Origin: Owenia fusiformis
Taxonomy: Eukaryota; Annelida; Polychaeta; Sabellida; Oweniidae
Assembly (NCBI GenBank): GCA_903813345.2
Contig: CAIIXF020000011.1
Location: forward strand, 28,452,166-28,516,165
DNA length: 64,000 nucleotides
Reading direction: 5' to 3'
Shown: positions 1 through 11,608 of the stretch, in pieces
How positions within the stretch are numbered: the stretch's first letter is position 1
Layout of the letters: every line of letters begins with the position of its first letter
Program-made: the position numbers and the translations under genes
Notes under the pieces: model-generated
What the model saw: only the letters and a program-made list of their open reading frames with translations
Databases searched by the model: none
Told to the model about the DNA's origin: nothing

Positions 1-472
1 TTGATGAATTTGAGAGAGACTGTTTCAATCACTTGGAGTGATTGCCAATAAAAAAGGTACACATTGTCGAGACAGTTAGATTATCACAAAGCAAATTGTC
101 CCCAAACCCATAAGTATCGTTCATTGTCTACTCCCTGAATTTGTGAGGTTATAAAAGCTATCTGAGTCCAAAGGGTAGATTCAAGACCACACAATTCTTG
201 CTAATAGGATCTATACAAAGCCAACATATATGCAACTTATTTTATTATTATTGTTATATGATGTCATATAATATACAGTTAGTGAAATCACAGTGGTGTA
301 AAATGCTCACTCGCTCACCAACAAACATATTTTACTGGATATATGATTACTCAAGTCTCTGCTTATCATTGATGAACACATGGACTCATTGCTGAACTCA
401 TAATAATAGTGAAATAAACATTATAAATGTCTACAATTTTAACCAATTGCAATGTGAAATATCTATTTTCAG
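1..472. other. No gene seen
   Basis: AT-rich sequence with many stops in every frame. The one short open frame (198-395) shows no recognisable domain. This is probably an intron or upstream flank of the gene whose first visible exon opens at 473 after a tttcag acceptor. Confidence 0.5.
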
Positions 473-2840
473 CCTGGAAGAGGTAACACGACCTAGTAAC
501 GTATGGAAAACTAGGATAATGCATACTCCAACTACATCACGAAAGGAGTCAGTCCTATCTACAACGCCCATAGCTGGGCAAAGTACTCAAAATGAGGCAC
601 ATCTATCTACAACACCTATAGCTGGGCCAAGTACTGTACCAATTAGTGGCCAAATTGATGTAGCAATGTCAACTCCATTGTCTCGTGGGACTAAGGCACG
701 CTTTGTAGTTGAAAGCTCTGATAATACTGATATTACATCGAGGTACATAGCTAATAAAGTAAATTATTAAATCAGATATTCATTCACATCTAAAACCATA
801 TGGTTGTAAACTGGCTCTAACATTTCATGTGGATGTTTTACTGTGTACATTATTGCTTATATTAAAAATACTATTTTCATTCAGTTGGTCTTTGGATTAT
901 TTCACCAGCTTAGTACTACTCATTAGATAAAGGTTGTCAAAATGACTTTATTGTTATTCTTATTTGCATATTCTTTATTGAACATCTCACAATTTTACTT
1001 ATAGTTCATCTGCACCTGAAAAACAATGTATCACAAGTGACCTGGAGAAACAGTCATCTGAACATGAAAACCAGAGGGAAAATGCTTTGTAAGTACATTT
1101 AATTGTTGTACAATGTTAACTTTATAAACATAGATATATATAACATTACAAGGGGTAGCATTCAGGTTTAAACAATGTAAATAATTCTATGATATACTCT
1201 AGTTAAGTGTTTTATATTGATACAACAACATATGTAATATGTACAAAGATTCAATTATCAAATTGACAAGGTGAATTAAATATAAATAGAAAAGAACATT
1301 TTTACATTTACAGTGATTTCTACATTGTATACTGTTACCATGTTAGTTTTTCTGTTGATTTTTATCAGTCTGTGTATTTAACAATTTCAGGCTTCGTGGT
1401 TATATGAATGCCACTATTCCATATGACTGGACAGGTGATGAAAATGAGGATGATGAAAATGATTCTGATTATGATCCCGGTTATGGGAAAATTCCATTGG
1501 TGACTATAGGGTAATTAAATTATACTATTATTACATAGATGATACACCCATCTTCATCAAAACAAATGAAGTTCAAAATGGATATAGTGAAGCCCTGTCT
1601 ATCGCTCCATCAATACTTTTTTGATCTCTTCCAAGTATGGCTATATTATAAAGTTATACTAAAATTGAAGTAATTAAATTTTAAAGTACATCATAATTAT
1701 TGTATTTTTTACTGATTTGTGCCTCAAAAAAATAAAAATGTCTGTAGAGAGTAGGAATTCGCAATGACTTGAGAGATCTCATTTTACTAAATATTGCATT
1801 GTCTTTACAACATTGCATTTTATTTTGAGTTTGATGAACTCATGCTGAAATATACAATGTCTTAATATTTGATGTTTATTTTCCAGTCCTAAAGATGTGA
1901 AGATAGAGAATCTAGAAGACCTTGGTGGAGAAGAAGTAGAACCTGAAGCTGAAGAACAACCAGAGGTTGCATTGAAATTGGGGGAAGATATCCCCCTTCC
2001 ACCCAATCCACTAAATGGAAATATCCATCCTCCCAATAGACATATAGGAGATGACATTAAACATCATCAAATGGTTTTGGTATCTCTGCAAAGCCAAGTT
2101 GATTTGGCAAAATGTAAAATTGCCCTGTGCTCCAAAGATGGATGTGAAGCAGAGGTGACAAGCACATTTGAAAAATGCATTGGTTCTGCACCTTACTTGC
2201 AATGGGTAATTTTATAATTGTTATTTTTAGTTAACCAGAAAAGAAGCAATAAGTAGAGAATACAACTATATGAATGAAGTCTCCCTTGGTCTTTGACTGT
2301 TATAATTGAACTAATGTTACCCAAGGTCAATGTAGACTTTATGGTTCAAGGTCAATATAGATGTAGTTGTTTGAATACTCTGTTCGACTCAAACATATTT
2401 CATTAATTTCAATAATAGTGCTTGTGCATGTGAGTCATAAGAATATTTACAAACTTCTCGTTTTAAAAAAAAAGTTTCACCTCCTGCTCTTTATTATAAA
2501 ATTATGCTTATAGACAATAAATGAAAGTGCTAAAACATTTATCTGTTGACAGGTGTGTACCAATGGGCACAAGGATTATAGATGGAGCGGCCAACCCTTT
2601 GTACGGGGTGTGAGAGCAGGGAATCTGGCGCTCTCATCAGCAATTGTTCTCTCTGGGAACAACGTTTCTAAGATTAAAAAGATGTTCAAATTCATGAATG
2701 TACCCTGTGTGGGGAATCCCGCATTCTATGCCTTTCAAAGAATGTACATCTGCCCCTCTGTTAAAACATACTGGGAAACAATCCAAGACGAGGTGCTGGC
2801 CAGCTGTGGGGACAAGATGCTCATTCTTTTAGAAGTGTAA
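473..2840 (+). CDS. Transposase-like gene, five exons, 5' end outside or unseen
   Basis: I see exons at 473-742, 1005-1088, 1391-1510, 1887-2205 and 2553-2840. Each is bounded by AG and GT signals, and codon phase carries correctly across all four introns. The middle of the protein is acidic (DDENDSDYD). The last exon has a NGHKDYRW motif, then SGQPF, an AGNLALSSAIVLSGNN block and a conserved FY..Q..Y stretch. From family knowledge this pattern belongs to a widespread metazoan transposon-derived protein group (Kolobok/THAP-like), which normally continues into a GDGR-DSPG motif. Here the frame ends at a TAA just before that point, so the catalytic region is missing or lies in an unseen exon. 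The preserved splicing argues for a recent or domesticated gene; the early stop argues for a truncated one. The family name is an inference. Confidence 0.55.
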
Positions 2841-3157
2841 AGTCAGTGATAGTATGTTTTTTGTTTTCTTCTTATTATTTGCTCCCTTGGCTTGTAGGAT
2901 TGTGAGGGATTGATAAATCAGTTGCCAAGTAACTGAACTAGACAACCAACATGTCTGTCTTCTTTAAAAAATTAGTTTAGAAACAGCAAACATCATAGAA
3001 CAAGATATTTTTCAAAATGTCTGCTTTCTAGCAAATTGTCAGAAAAAAGTACAAAGCTTATGATAGTCTCTTATCAAGTATGAATAAAATTGATATATTA
3101 CTGTTCCAGTTATAGTAAAACACATAAAATAACATGCAGTAAGAATACAGTCAGCAT
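2841..3157. other. No gene seen
   Basis: AT-rich spacer between the transposase-like gene and the envelope-like remnant. No open frame, repeat or signal was recognised. The 5' boundary of the retroelement remnant must lie here or be lost. Confidence 0.4.
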
Positions 3158-4342
3158 TTGACTCTAATAGAAACGGGATATGCTGCCTTCTTAAGTGGCA
3201 TTCAAACTGTTCTTGCTGGTCGCCTCCCACAGCCACTCATTGAACCAGAAAAGCTAAGATGGATATTGGAAGAAGTGGACAGATCTTTATGTGAACAGAG
3301 GGATGATTGGGAGATAACTCAAAGATATATCATTCTACTACCGTGATGTCGTTTGTTTCCCTGCTGCAACAAAGGAAGCTTTGTACATTCAGATTCATAT
3401 CCCAATTCACAAGGCACAAAGTCCCCTGAGTTTATACTCAGTACATACCTTACCAGTGGGACTGCATGGACGTTCAGTTACAAAAGTTATGAAACTACCT
3501 GATTATTTTGGTATAAGTGCTATGGCTGACCGATATATTGAAATGTCTTCAACCGAATATTTATCTTGTGTGAATTCACCTAGCTGTTCTGGACTGTTCT
3601 GGACCAAAACGATTAGATATGGACACGTGTATTGCGTAAATATATTTTGGGAATCTAGTTGCAGCATCTGAAGCATGTACTATTAACGTAGCCTTGAACT
3701 ATACAACTGATGAATTAGCTTATGTAGGACAATATGTGATGATATCAAATGGCACTGGAACACTAAAAATGATTTGTAATGGAAGTGATCATCAATTATG
3801 TAACAATTTATCTTGCTTTGTGAAAATACCATGTGGATGTGTAGTTATGTCATTAAATCAACAATTATTTGCTGACATATCTACCTGTGAAAAGGTCGCT
3901 ATTATAGTACCACAAGTACAACCAAATGTACCTTTTCATTTTCGGATGACAAAATTGCACCATATCTCAGAGTTGAAGATTTACATGATCTTGCACCTAT
4001 GATATTGCCAGATGTACCAAATTTTACAGATCCTAAAACAGGGGACAATCAATTTAGACACCGTTTGTTGGATGTAATTAAAAATCTAAAGGAGAGTAAT
4101 TTGTGGATTCAAGAACCTTTCTATTCAAACGATTTAAATTCATTGAACTCAACTTGGATTGATTTGGTGCAATTTATTATCCTTGTTGTATTGTTAGTTA
4201 TATCAGTTGCTCTTTTTGTACTTTATAAAAGGCAGTGTTCCATCATTCTAAAGCTCGGAAAGGTAATAGCCAAGTGTGCAAAGACAAAACAAGTTCAGTT
4301 ATCAGATAATCCAATGATTGAGATGGCGGAAACCACTCTTTA
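3158..4342 (+). pseudogene. Retroelement envelope-like glycoprotein, C-terminal part, broken
   Basis: Four open segments in changing frames (3158-3346, 3381-3671, 3694-4002, 3999-4342) read as one membrane glycoprotein. The first has a helical GRLPQPLIEPEKL-type stretch like the one before the receptor/stalk region of F-type envelope proteins of errantivirus-like retrotransposons and baculoviruses. The second and third carry a run of cysteines and several N-glycosylation sequons. The last has one strong transmembrane helix (about residues 50-75 of that segment: VQFIILVVLLVISVALFVLY) and a tail of about 40 residues. Breaks: a frame change near 3340, a stop at 3669 with a frame change, and another near 3965-4000. 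No N-terminal half, signal peptide or cleavage site was found. The assignment rests on layout and topology, so it is moderate. It is a decayed genomic copy. Confidence 0.5.
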
Positions 4343-4378
4343 GACTCGCTTTTTTTAAAATTAAATTATACATTTCAG

Positions 4379-4774
4379 ATGGAAAGGACTTGCCAAATCT
4401 GTTTAAAGGAAACGGGACTCTCTGAGATTTTTCATGAATTTTTAAAACTTTTCTATCATATGTCAGATTGTCATGAGAGTTTGCCGAATGGAGATTTAGT
4501 GAAAGACTGGCTATTTAACAGAGATTCATCATCATCCCATTCATCATACTCATCTCTGAACTCTCATATTAATCCATCAGACATTATTACAATCGACCAA
4601 GCTTCAATTACATCAGACAATTCATCAATTCAGGATTCAGATTTGCGTTGTTCATTCTGCAATATATCGTTTACTGACATTGTCATACAGCGTTTACATA
4701 TGTCAACTCACGATGATGATGATAGTAAACTTTGTACTCTCTGTAACACTATCTTCCGATTATCACCATTGTAA
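4379..4774 (+). CDS. Acidic C2H2 zinc-finger ORF downstream of env, copy 1
   Basis: A 131-residue ORF whose ATG follows directly on a splice acceptor (tacatttcag then ATG), as expected for translation from a spliced subgenomic message. The N-terminus has a CQIC pair. A serine-rich, acidic middle (about residues 45-85) precedes a classical C2H2 finger (CSFC, 12 residues, H-x3-H, about residues 91-110), then DDDD and a second cysteine pair (CTLC). The histidines of that second finger are missing before the stop, so the 3' end may be frame-shifted. It lies 37 bases after the env stop, and the same architecture recurs in the next ORF. A nucleic-acid-binding regulator or host-silencing antagonist is conceivable; neither is shown. 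Confidence 0.5.
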   Translation: MERTCQICLKETGLSEIFHEFLKLFYHMSDCHESLPNGDLVKDWLFNRDSSSSHSSYSSLNSHINPSDIITIDQASITSDNSSIQDSDLRCSFCNISFTDIVIQRLHMSTHDDDDSKLCTLCNTIFRLSPL

Positions 4775-4964
4775 TTCATTTATAGAAACAGAAAATCATG
4801 GGCGACAATTAAATACATATGATAAATCCTGATGACAGGACAATTCATGTGGGGCCATTCGTTATTCCTGGAGTCATACACAGTTATCAAGACATTTCTC
4901 CTCTTTCTATTGACAATGATCTGTTCGAAATTGAGAATATGTTTGAATATGCAATGTTGTAGAA

Positions 4965-5382
4965 ATGAATGAACAGGAGGAGGATATTTTACAAAAAGCT
5001 TTGACTGAAGCTGGTTTGCAAATGGATTGGAATGATTTTTTTTGATACTTTTGATTTTATGGATGAAATGTTTCTGTGGGAAATTGTGAGTTGTGAGTGG
5101 GAAGCAGCAATCATTGCGAATTTCGAGCACATGGCCTTGTCAGTCTGCTCTGTCTCGGTGGTTGCTGATGAAACATTTACTTGCTCCACGGCTCCACAGT
5201 GTCATTTCTTCCATTCTAAACCTGTGCACAAATGTGTCTATTGTCACATCTTATGTTTTGATGAGGATTTATATTTAGTACATATGTCTCATCATGTAGA
5301 AAATAGACGCATTTGTGCTACATGTGGTACAAATTTTGAAACTTACAAACTTTTAGCATTACATCTCATGAAACATTTTTAG
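4965..5382 (+). pseudogene. Acidic C2H2 zinc-finger ORF, copy 2, frame-shifted
   Basis: It starts at ATG 4965 with an acidic segment (NEQEED) and meets a TGA at 5043 inside a run of eight T (5036-5043). A second frame is open from there to 5382. That frame holds two complete classical C2H2 fingers: CVYC, 12 residues, H-x3-H, then CATC, 12 residues, H-x3-H. The last histidine falls two residues before the stop. The HMS.H spacing and the C..C.T.F motif match copy 1, so the two look like tandem paralogues. A one-base slip in the T run is the simplest explanation of the break; a sequencing error or programmed slippage is possible. Confidence 0.5.
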
Positions 5383-7054
5383 GTAGTTGAGAGGTATGAG
5401 TGAAAAGAAATCTATGAGTTAGTATAAGCAGTAACATTTTTTTGCTACACTGTTTACTGTATTTGGATTCTTGTTTTCAAAATATTGACAAGTTATGAAA
5501 TTGGAACAATATTTTCAAAATATTGTTTTTAGTCTTCACTGAGTTTGTTATGTTATTTGTTATTATTTTGAACACTAGATACGCTAGATTCCTTTTCATA
5601 GATGTTTTGTCTGTGTTAATGATAAGTTATATTCATAAGCCTGGTTTGGATTATTTGGACACGTGCCTATTTGAATATATTGACATGATAGAAGTGTAAA
5701 GATATCTCAGATTGAAGGAGCAAGGCTCTTGTAAATACATTATATATATTGTATCTTTTATAATGCATTATAATTTTGTACCAACAATTTATATTATTAC
5801 ATTATATTCGTAATAGTCTATTATCAGTGATCTCCCAAGCATTAAAATATGTGAACATACAGCTGTAGTGCCCATCTGGGGTCCATTTGCACCCACTGGG
5901 GATGGGAAAAATCATGCCAAATGGGCATATTTTTACCAATTTTGGTCAGAATTGTGAAATAAGAATTTTTATACACAGTTAAGAAAAAAATCCTGTGGAG
6001 AATACTGATTTTATATATTATATAACTAGGATGATGATAATGAAGATGATAATGACTAAGCAAGGTGATAACAAAATGAAGATGACTGGACAAGTATCAA
6101 ATTATGAGACACTGTCATAAACATATAATAAATATGAAGTGAAGTTATGCCGACTGATAAGTTCAGCACGACATCTTTCAGTTAAAAATATCATCAAAAT
6201 GTACGTAGAAGTCATCATCAAAATAACTATAACTGTAAAATACATATTTTCAATTTTATATTATAGTGAGAGTGGTTACAAAGGTGGAATTTCTTATAGA
6301 ATTATATACTGTAAATATTAATTAGATATGTAAAATTATACATGATCTTATCTAAATATTCATGATATTGGTATTCCTATATCAAAATAAGAATACTATG
6401 ATCATAATGAAGGTCATGGTCACTCTTATGAAATGGATTGATTATTCAGTTGTTGAATGATGAGATTTGTATATTTTATCTGACGTGATAATACTATGTT
6501 AATAATGGACTGATATTAGAGAGATTTCCTCATGAATTTAAAGCATAACTTATGATTATGTGCATAGCTATGAATGCAAAAATATGATCTTATACATACA
6601 AAAAGTATATTTCATGAATCAATGGTTTATAACTTATAATCATGGGTGATTTATAAGTATGCTATAAATGCATTCTGAAATCTCTCTAATAATGATATTT
6701 TATTATTCTGAAACTTATATATTTTACCTAGCTTATATATTGCTTTTGTACACCATTTGGATGGATCAACAACACTCTGTGCTATATAGTACTGAATGGA
6801 TGAGTTGTATTTGTTCAGATTTTGAATAATGCTATTTTTGTTCCATATTTTTGTAAATGGACATGCATCTATTATGATTATCTATACTTTAGAATGCTGA
6901 GATTGGTCAAGTTGGTAGATAATCATTGGCAGTATAATAATGAGATTTGTTTGGTATTTTGAGTAGAATTACTACTTTACTCAGGGTGTGTTGTTCCTAT
7001 CAGTATGCGCTTGAATTTTTTGTTGTTGTTGATTCTTTGTCAGCCCGGAGATCT
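5383..7054. other. AT-rich 3' region of the retroelement, no gene
   Basis: About 1.7 kb with only short frames. It contains GATGATAATGA-type low-complexity stretches near 6030-6080 and no domain I recognise. It probably represents 3' untranslated sequence between the accessory ORFs and the polypurine tract, or unrelated decayed DNA. Confidence 0.35.
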
Positions 7055-7070
7055 GAGGCTAAGAGGGGGG
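7055..7070 (+). promoter_or_regulatory. Polypurine tract candidate
   Basis: A GGCTAAGAGGGGGG purine run is followed three bases later by TGTGAG. This is the usual arrangement of a plus-strand priming site immediately before a 3' LTR in Gypsy and BEL elements. It is supported only by composition and position after env. Confidence 0.45.
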
Positions 7071-7073
7071 TAA

Positions 7074-7760
7074 TGTGAGTAATAAAACAACATGAAATCA
7101 TAACAATCATAAAGTTGATTGTATGTTTGGAATATTTCTAGTGACAAAGTCTAAATCTTTCTCTTTGCCACAGATTAATATAAACAACATTATTATTGAA
7201 GACAAGAAACAAGTACCTCGCATGTAAACAAACTACTTTTCCTTATATGAACAAATATGCCAGAATGCGACATGTGTATGCCAAAATATGACACACTTAT
7301 GCCAAATCATAAAAGTCGTTCAAGTTCTCCTTTCCTTACAATGTGCTTACATACCGTATTCGCTATACTGAGCCAACTTGATTGTGTACTGTCTATTTGT
7401 ATTATGTACTGTCTATTTAAGAGTAGACTGTAAACAATTATATGATGAATCGTCCTACTCTCTGAGATCGATGATTTAATCATCGATTAATTTGGTTAAC
7501 TAATTAACAGAATTTATGCAGACTATAAAAAGAAATGTCACATCAAATTATTAAGATTTAAGTTTTAGTTTTGAAGAGCACGCTACCAAGAAAGAAAAGA
7601 AGATATTAAAACATTGAATATAAAAATTACTGTAGAAATCAAAGAAGGAAAAAGAATGAATAAAATGAATCAATAAGGAAATAGTGAATTTGTGTTACAT
7701 TGTGTCATAATAAAAGACTAACATACATTTGGCCCTAAAAGGGCATCAGTACTAATAAAA
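7074..7760 (+). mobile_element. Possible 3' LTR
   Basis: Sequence opening with TGTGAGTAATAAAA right after the polypurine tract. It contains a possible TATA-like box (TCTATTTAAGAG near 7410-7424) and AATAAA-like signals (near 7682 and 7710). The 5' LTR partner is not in the window, so the right boundary cannot be set by comparison; the end given is a guess. Alternative: ordinary AT-rich DNA. Confidence 0.3.
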
Positions 7761-8340
7761 TCCTATTCTATTATCAAGAAAGATATATATTCTCATATTC
7801 CCTTACCTGAAAGATGTTGTCGATGAACAAGCTACAGAAGATAATGAATGGAGAGATGCAATTGATGTGGAAGTTGAAAACTCCTTTAAAGCTCGGAATT
7901 TCAAAACCAAGCCTGGCTGATGACACTTCCAACCCAAAACCAAGCCTGACTGATGACACTGGAAATCAAACGGGTGAGCCGTATGGTCTACATCCATTCT
8001 CATCATACTGGTAGGCCAATTAACCAAAACTTCTAGATCCAGGGATGGTGAATCCAAATTCATTCGATTCCATCAAACAGGTTTGTCTCACATTCTATCT
8101 AATCACCATCAAATTTTAAAACAAGGAGTTGATTACAAGGGGAAAGTTGTGGCAGAACAATGACCACAAGAAAAGAAAGCATATCACTGAATATAATCTA
8201 CAAACAACAACTGAAGAAACTGATCTCAGTCTCAAGCTGCATGGAAAAGACACAAACGAATCAAACATACGAGTTATTTAAAAAGATATTGCCACTGAAC
8301 AAATAGGCCTCCCTCTCGAAATTCCTGACAAAAATGTTTA

Positions 8341-8600
8341 CATTCAATACAAAATTGATAGATGATATCTTGGAATGACTGCACAGAGGACTGCAATATC
8401 CTGACCTTGGTACAGTTTTATGATTTATCATCAGGAGTAAATACATTCAAGGTTATTCAAATGGCATATATTGTATCTGGTTGTGACTTTGTATCCTATT
8501 TTGCTGGTCTAAGAAAAACTACTTTTTTCAAGACATTCTTCAGACATGCAGAGTTTGTAACAAGCAGCAGATATCAACCAATCCCCTGGGTCACTTGAAG
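8341..8600 (+). pseudogene. Mobile-element protein fragment with SGCD motif
   Basis: Frames around 8362-8598 give LVQFYDLSSG, then VIQMAYIVSGCDFVSYFAG and FFKTFFRHAEFV. The SGCDFVSYF block is the diverged form of the TGCDT(T/V)S motif typical of a large invertebrate mobile-element protein family, also seen here at 11.9 kb. The part upstream of 8362 is in a different frame and has several stops, so this is a relic. The stretch 7761-8340 has only weak possible exon fragments of the same gene (an acidic, Lys-rich frame at 7814-8014). Confidence 0.5.
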
Positions 8601-9340
8601 ACAGCAGTTTCAATAAAAAAAACTTGAAGGACATGAAAAAATGAAAATAAAAAACAATGTTACTTAACAAGGGGGTATGGATGTAAGAGTGGATACAAAA
8701 TATCTGCATATAAGTGCAACAAAGAACAAGATGCAGGAAATGTTTCAACTGTAGAAACCCACCATGTATATAGCTATTTATAATATCATATTTATTCAGT
8801 GTGTGCCCCTTTAATATCTATAATCAGTATCTAATCACATCATGTCCCTTTAAAATGATCATTTCATATAAAGACGTAGGCCTGAACCATACTATCAGAG
8901 CCAGTATATTTATAGAAGAAACCTATTTATCGTTGTAAAGCGCTGAATTTGCAGTCTCAACTTTGCGTCACTTTCCAAAGTGACATCATTTTCTCAGTCC
9001 CTACCTCATAATTCTTGTCCAATAAGCTGCTCTCTCTCTTCCCTTTTTACTACCCTACGTAGCTCTAAAAACCCTGGTAATGATCCATTTTTAGTAACAT
9101 TACATATATTTCTCCCTACGTAGCCTTCAAGATTGTGTATGTCTATTTTGTTGCTATGTAAACAAGTGTATTTTGCGGACTCTCGCACAGCTGATCCTGG
9201 GATCTGATAAACACTCTCGCTGTTGACATTCACACTAAAAGCAAGACAAATACAGAAATCTGCAATTGCAATATATGGACGTTATTTTCGACAATAAGAG
9301 GGGAATTGGTGTCTGGGTAAGTTAACTTTTAGTACTGTAT
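8601..9340. other. No gene seen
   Basis: Intergenic sequence with two copies of a CCCTACGTAG decamer (about 9050 and 9114). A minus-strand frame at 9006-9233 has no recognisable domain and is not called. Confidence 0.35.
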
Positions 9341-9356
9341 AGAAATCTATAAGCTC

Positions 9357-10334
9357 TTGAACAAACTATTAACAAAGAATGCAAGATATCTGGAGGAATC
9401 ATTGGTTTCACGAGACAAAAAGGTGCTCTTATTAGATGGCTTGTTACCCGGCATACAACATGAAGAACTAGGACCAAGTCGTAAAGCAAGGGATGGAAAA
9501 GATGTAACAAAAGTGAAAGATACCGTAACAGAGTTATTCCAAAACCCATTTGATCTTGAGACAACACCAATAAATCTGGTGAACATTGCCACTGGTCAAA
9601 TTGCAACACCGGACTTGCTGTTTGGAAAAGGCTAAGAACCGCAAAAGGTTTATACAAGAGAGACTTCTTGAAGACCCAAAAGTTAACATTTCTGGGATGC
9701 TGATGCGAAACTCAATGTTAAAACATTTGCTGATATGAAAAAGAACTCAATATGTGTTGAAGGCAAAACTGTAGCTGTAGAATCTGAAGATTTATTTCGA
9801 AGACTCTTCCTTGTTTCAAAGGACAGGGACATTGATCTTCAAAACGTTTTGAAATATGAATTGACAGCAATTCCTCCATCCCTCTTTCATGATGATGGAA
9901 CTATTCGAAAAACAACAAAGGCAAAGTTATCCAAAAAGAGGAAAATACAGAAAAACTATATTCTCTGGAGCCATTGATTGGAGGAGCAACTGCTTACATA
10001 CTAGATGGGAAGAATACTCAATTTCCTAAGGGATACAATAAAATCAGTCACTGTGCTATTCGACAGATAAGATAATCCCAACACAATTAAGACAGCAGCA
10101 CACCAGAGACAGTCATCAAGTCAATCTCAGTCAACACATGTAATACATGATGGAAGGAACATTCCAAATTATCGTAGGTATCTGAAAAGTGGAGGAAACA
10201 AGTCAGCATTGACAGACTATCTATCTAATAAACTAGTTGCTTCTGCCCCTCCTCACCTAAAGCAAGTTGAAGAGACTGTCCTTGCTGGTGGTTTTAGAGA
10301 TAAAAATAGAGTATCAGAAATCACAATATTGTAA
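9357..10334 (+). pseudogene. Mobile-element protein, N-terminal half, frame-shifted
   Basis: Segments in three frames give an ordered set of blocks. First comes an NPFDLETTPINLVNIATGQ stretch (9357-9635). Next are VESEDLFRRL, RDIDLQNVLKYEL and DGTIRKTTKAKL (9735-9950). Then IGGATAYILDG (near 9985) and finally IPNYRRYLKSGGNKSALTDYL followed by LAGGF (about 10160-10310). These blocks occur in the same order in an uncharacterised mobile-element protein family common in invertebrates, whose C-terminal half carries EEADTR and TGCDT motifs. Stops at 9633, 9976 and 10064 show that it is dead. The missing C-terminal half matches the fragment at 11.6 kb. Biochemical function is not established; a nuclease-like fold is only suspected. 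Confidence 0.55.
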
Positions 10335-11606
10335 TGAAAATGCAATTTAATTTTGTGTTCTCCCGGGGAGTTACACTGAACGAACTGTGGTTTGTTTATA
10401 AAAAATTAGGATTTTGTTCGGATCTTCAATTTCTTGTTCCGTATGTCGGTTTAGTTGTTCCCACTTACTAATTTTTAATATATGTGTGCTCCGATTTATA
10501 AATTTAGGAAGATCATAGTGATTAGTCTGTATTCCCCGGAGAATTTCGTGAAACTATTTGGCAATAAATTTCGATTGATAAACCGGATATTAATTTTCTT
10601 CCGGAACTATTTTTATGTTCATTTCACGTTATTTCTTGCACATTTCTTCCTTTTTATACAATCGAACACATTTAGTTTTATCTCTTGTATTTTCTTTCTA
10701 CATTTTGCATACTAGTCACCGTAACCATTGTCTATTTAGTTTATCCGGCGTACTTATTTGCGACTTATTTCCATACGCGCGGTTAAAGGTAGTGAGCTGG
10801 GTTATAAAAGAAATCTCTATTGGCAAAAGTGCGCACTCATCGATATTTCAATGGACATACCCTGTACGGCGGCGTGACGATATTTTACATGTTGTAACGT
10901 GCTATTTGGATTATAGTCGCATTATTGAATCTTGGATAATTGTCAATGTGTTCAAGTTTGGAGTAGTACTTCCGAGATCTGCGATTTAGTAGCGCTTATT
11001 CCGACTGAGTGTGCCAGTGTATTCACGGGTGTCCAGATTTGTTGCGCGATCGGCCACACGGAATAATTTACGTAAGTGCATGTATTTAGTATTTTCCAGT
11101 CCCTGACGTAGTGAGTGGTGATTTGGGCCAACTAATTGAGATGTCGATGTAGCCATCTGATTTCCATATTAGAGAGATTATTTTGATATGAACTTTTGAT
11201 AGATAATGACAATCAATTGGATTTAATTTTGAAGCCTGATAGTAAGAACTTGTCGACTTTTCTTGTAATAAAAACAGGAAAATAAAAGCTCTGTAATTCA
11301 TGATATATGTTGCAAATATAATTCTAATTGTTATGTGGATTGTGTAATCATATAAGAGTTGCGTTGACGGTGGAGACCCCGCCACCGGGACCTATTGCTC
11401 ATTAAAAACCCCTGACAAAATTAACATCCAGTGATTAATCCCACATTGTGCGGGCCCCACCTCAAATCCCACAATATATAAGCACAAATGCCAAAGGGAA
11501 GGGTGACTAAAAACTATAAAGAAACCCAACAAGAAAAGCAAACTGTAAGTGTAAATCTGTCATAAGAAAAGTAGACCCTATATATCCCCAAACCATAATC
11601 TAACGA
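10335..11606. mobile_element. Probable insertion splitting the mobile-element gene
   Basis: The N-terminal half of the family ends at about 10334 and the C-terminal half resumes at about 11609. The 1.27 kb between them is unrelated. It has a relatively GC-rich stretch (10740-11070) ending in a GTAAGTG donor-like site, and finishes with a 133-bp arm that recurs inverted at 13575-13707. The inserted unit is inferred; no target duplication was seen, and the left boundary is approximate. Confidence 0.4.
11473..11605 (+). repeat. Inverted repeat, left arm (133 bp)
   Basis: This 133-bp segment (ending CATAATCTAACG) matches the reverse complement of 13575-13707 at roughly 92% by eye, with no clear gaps. 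The arms enclose 1,969 bp. They stop within a few bases of where the coding match resumes, so the arm end probably marks a transposon end. Confidence 0.8.
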
Positions 11607-11608
11607 AG

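Noticed and set aside
10482-10989. Two overlapping plus-strand frames at 10.5-11.0 kb
   Set aside because: Hydrophobic, AT-driven frames without domain; the region is better explained as non-coding sequence of an insertion.
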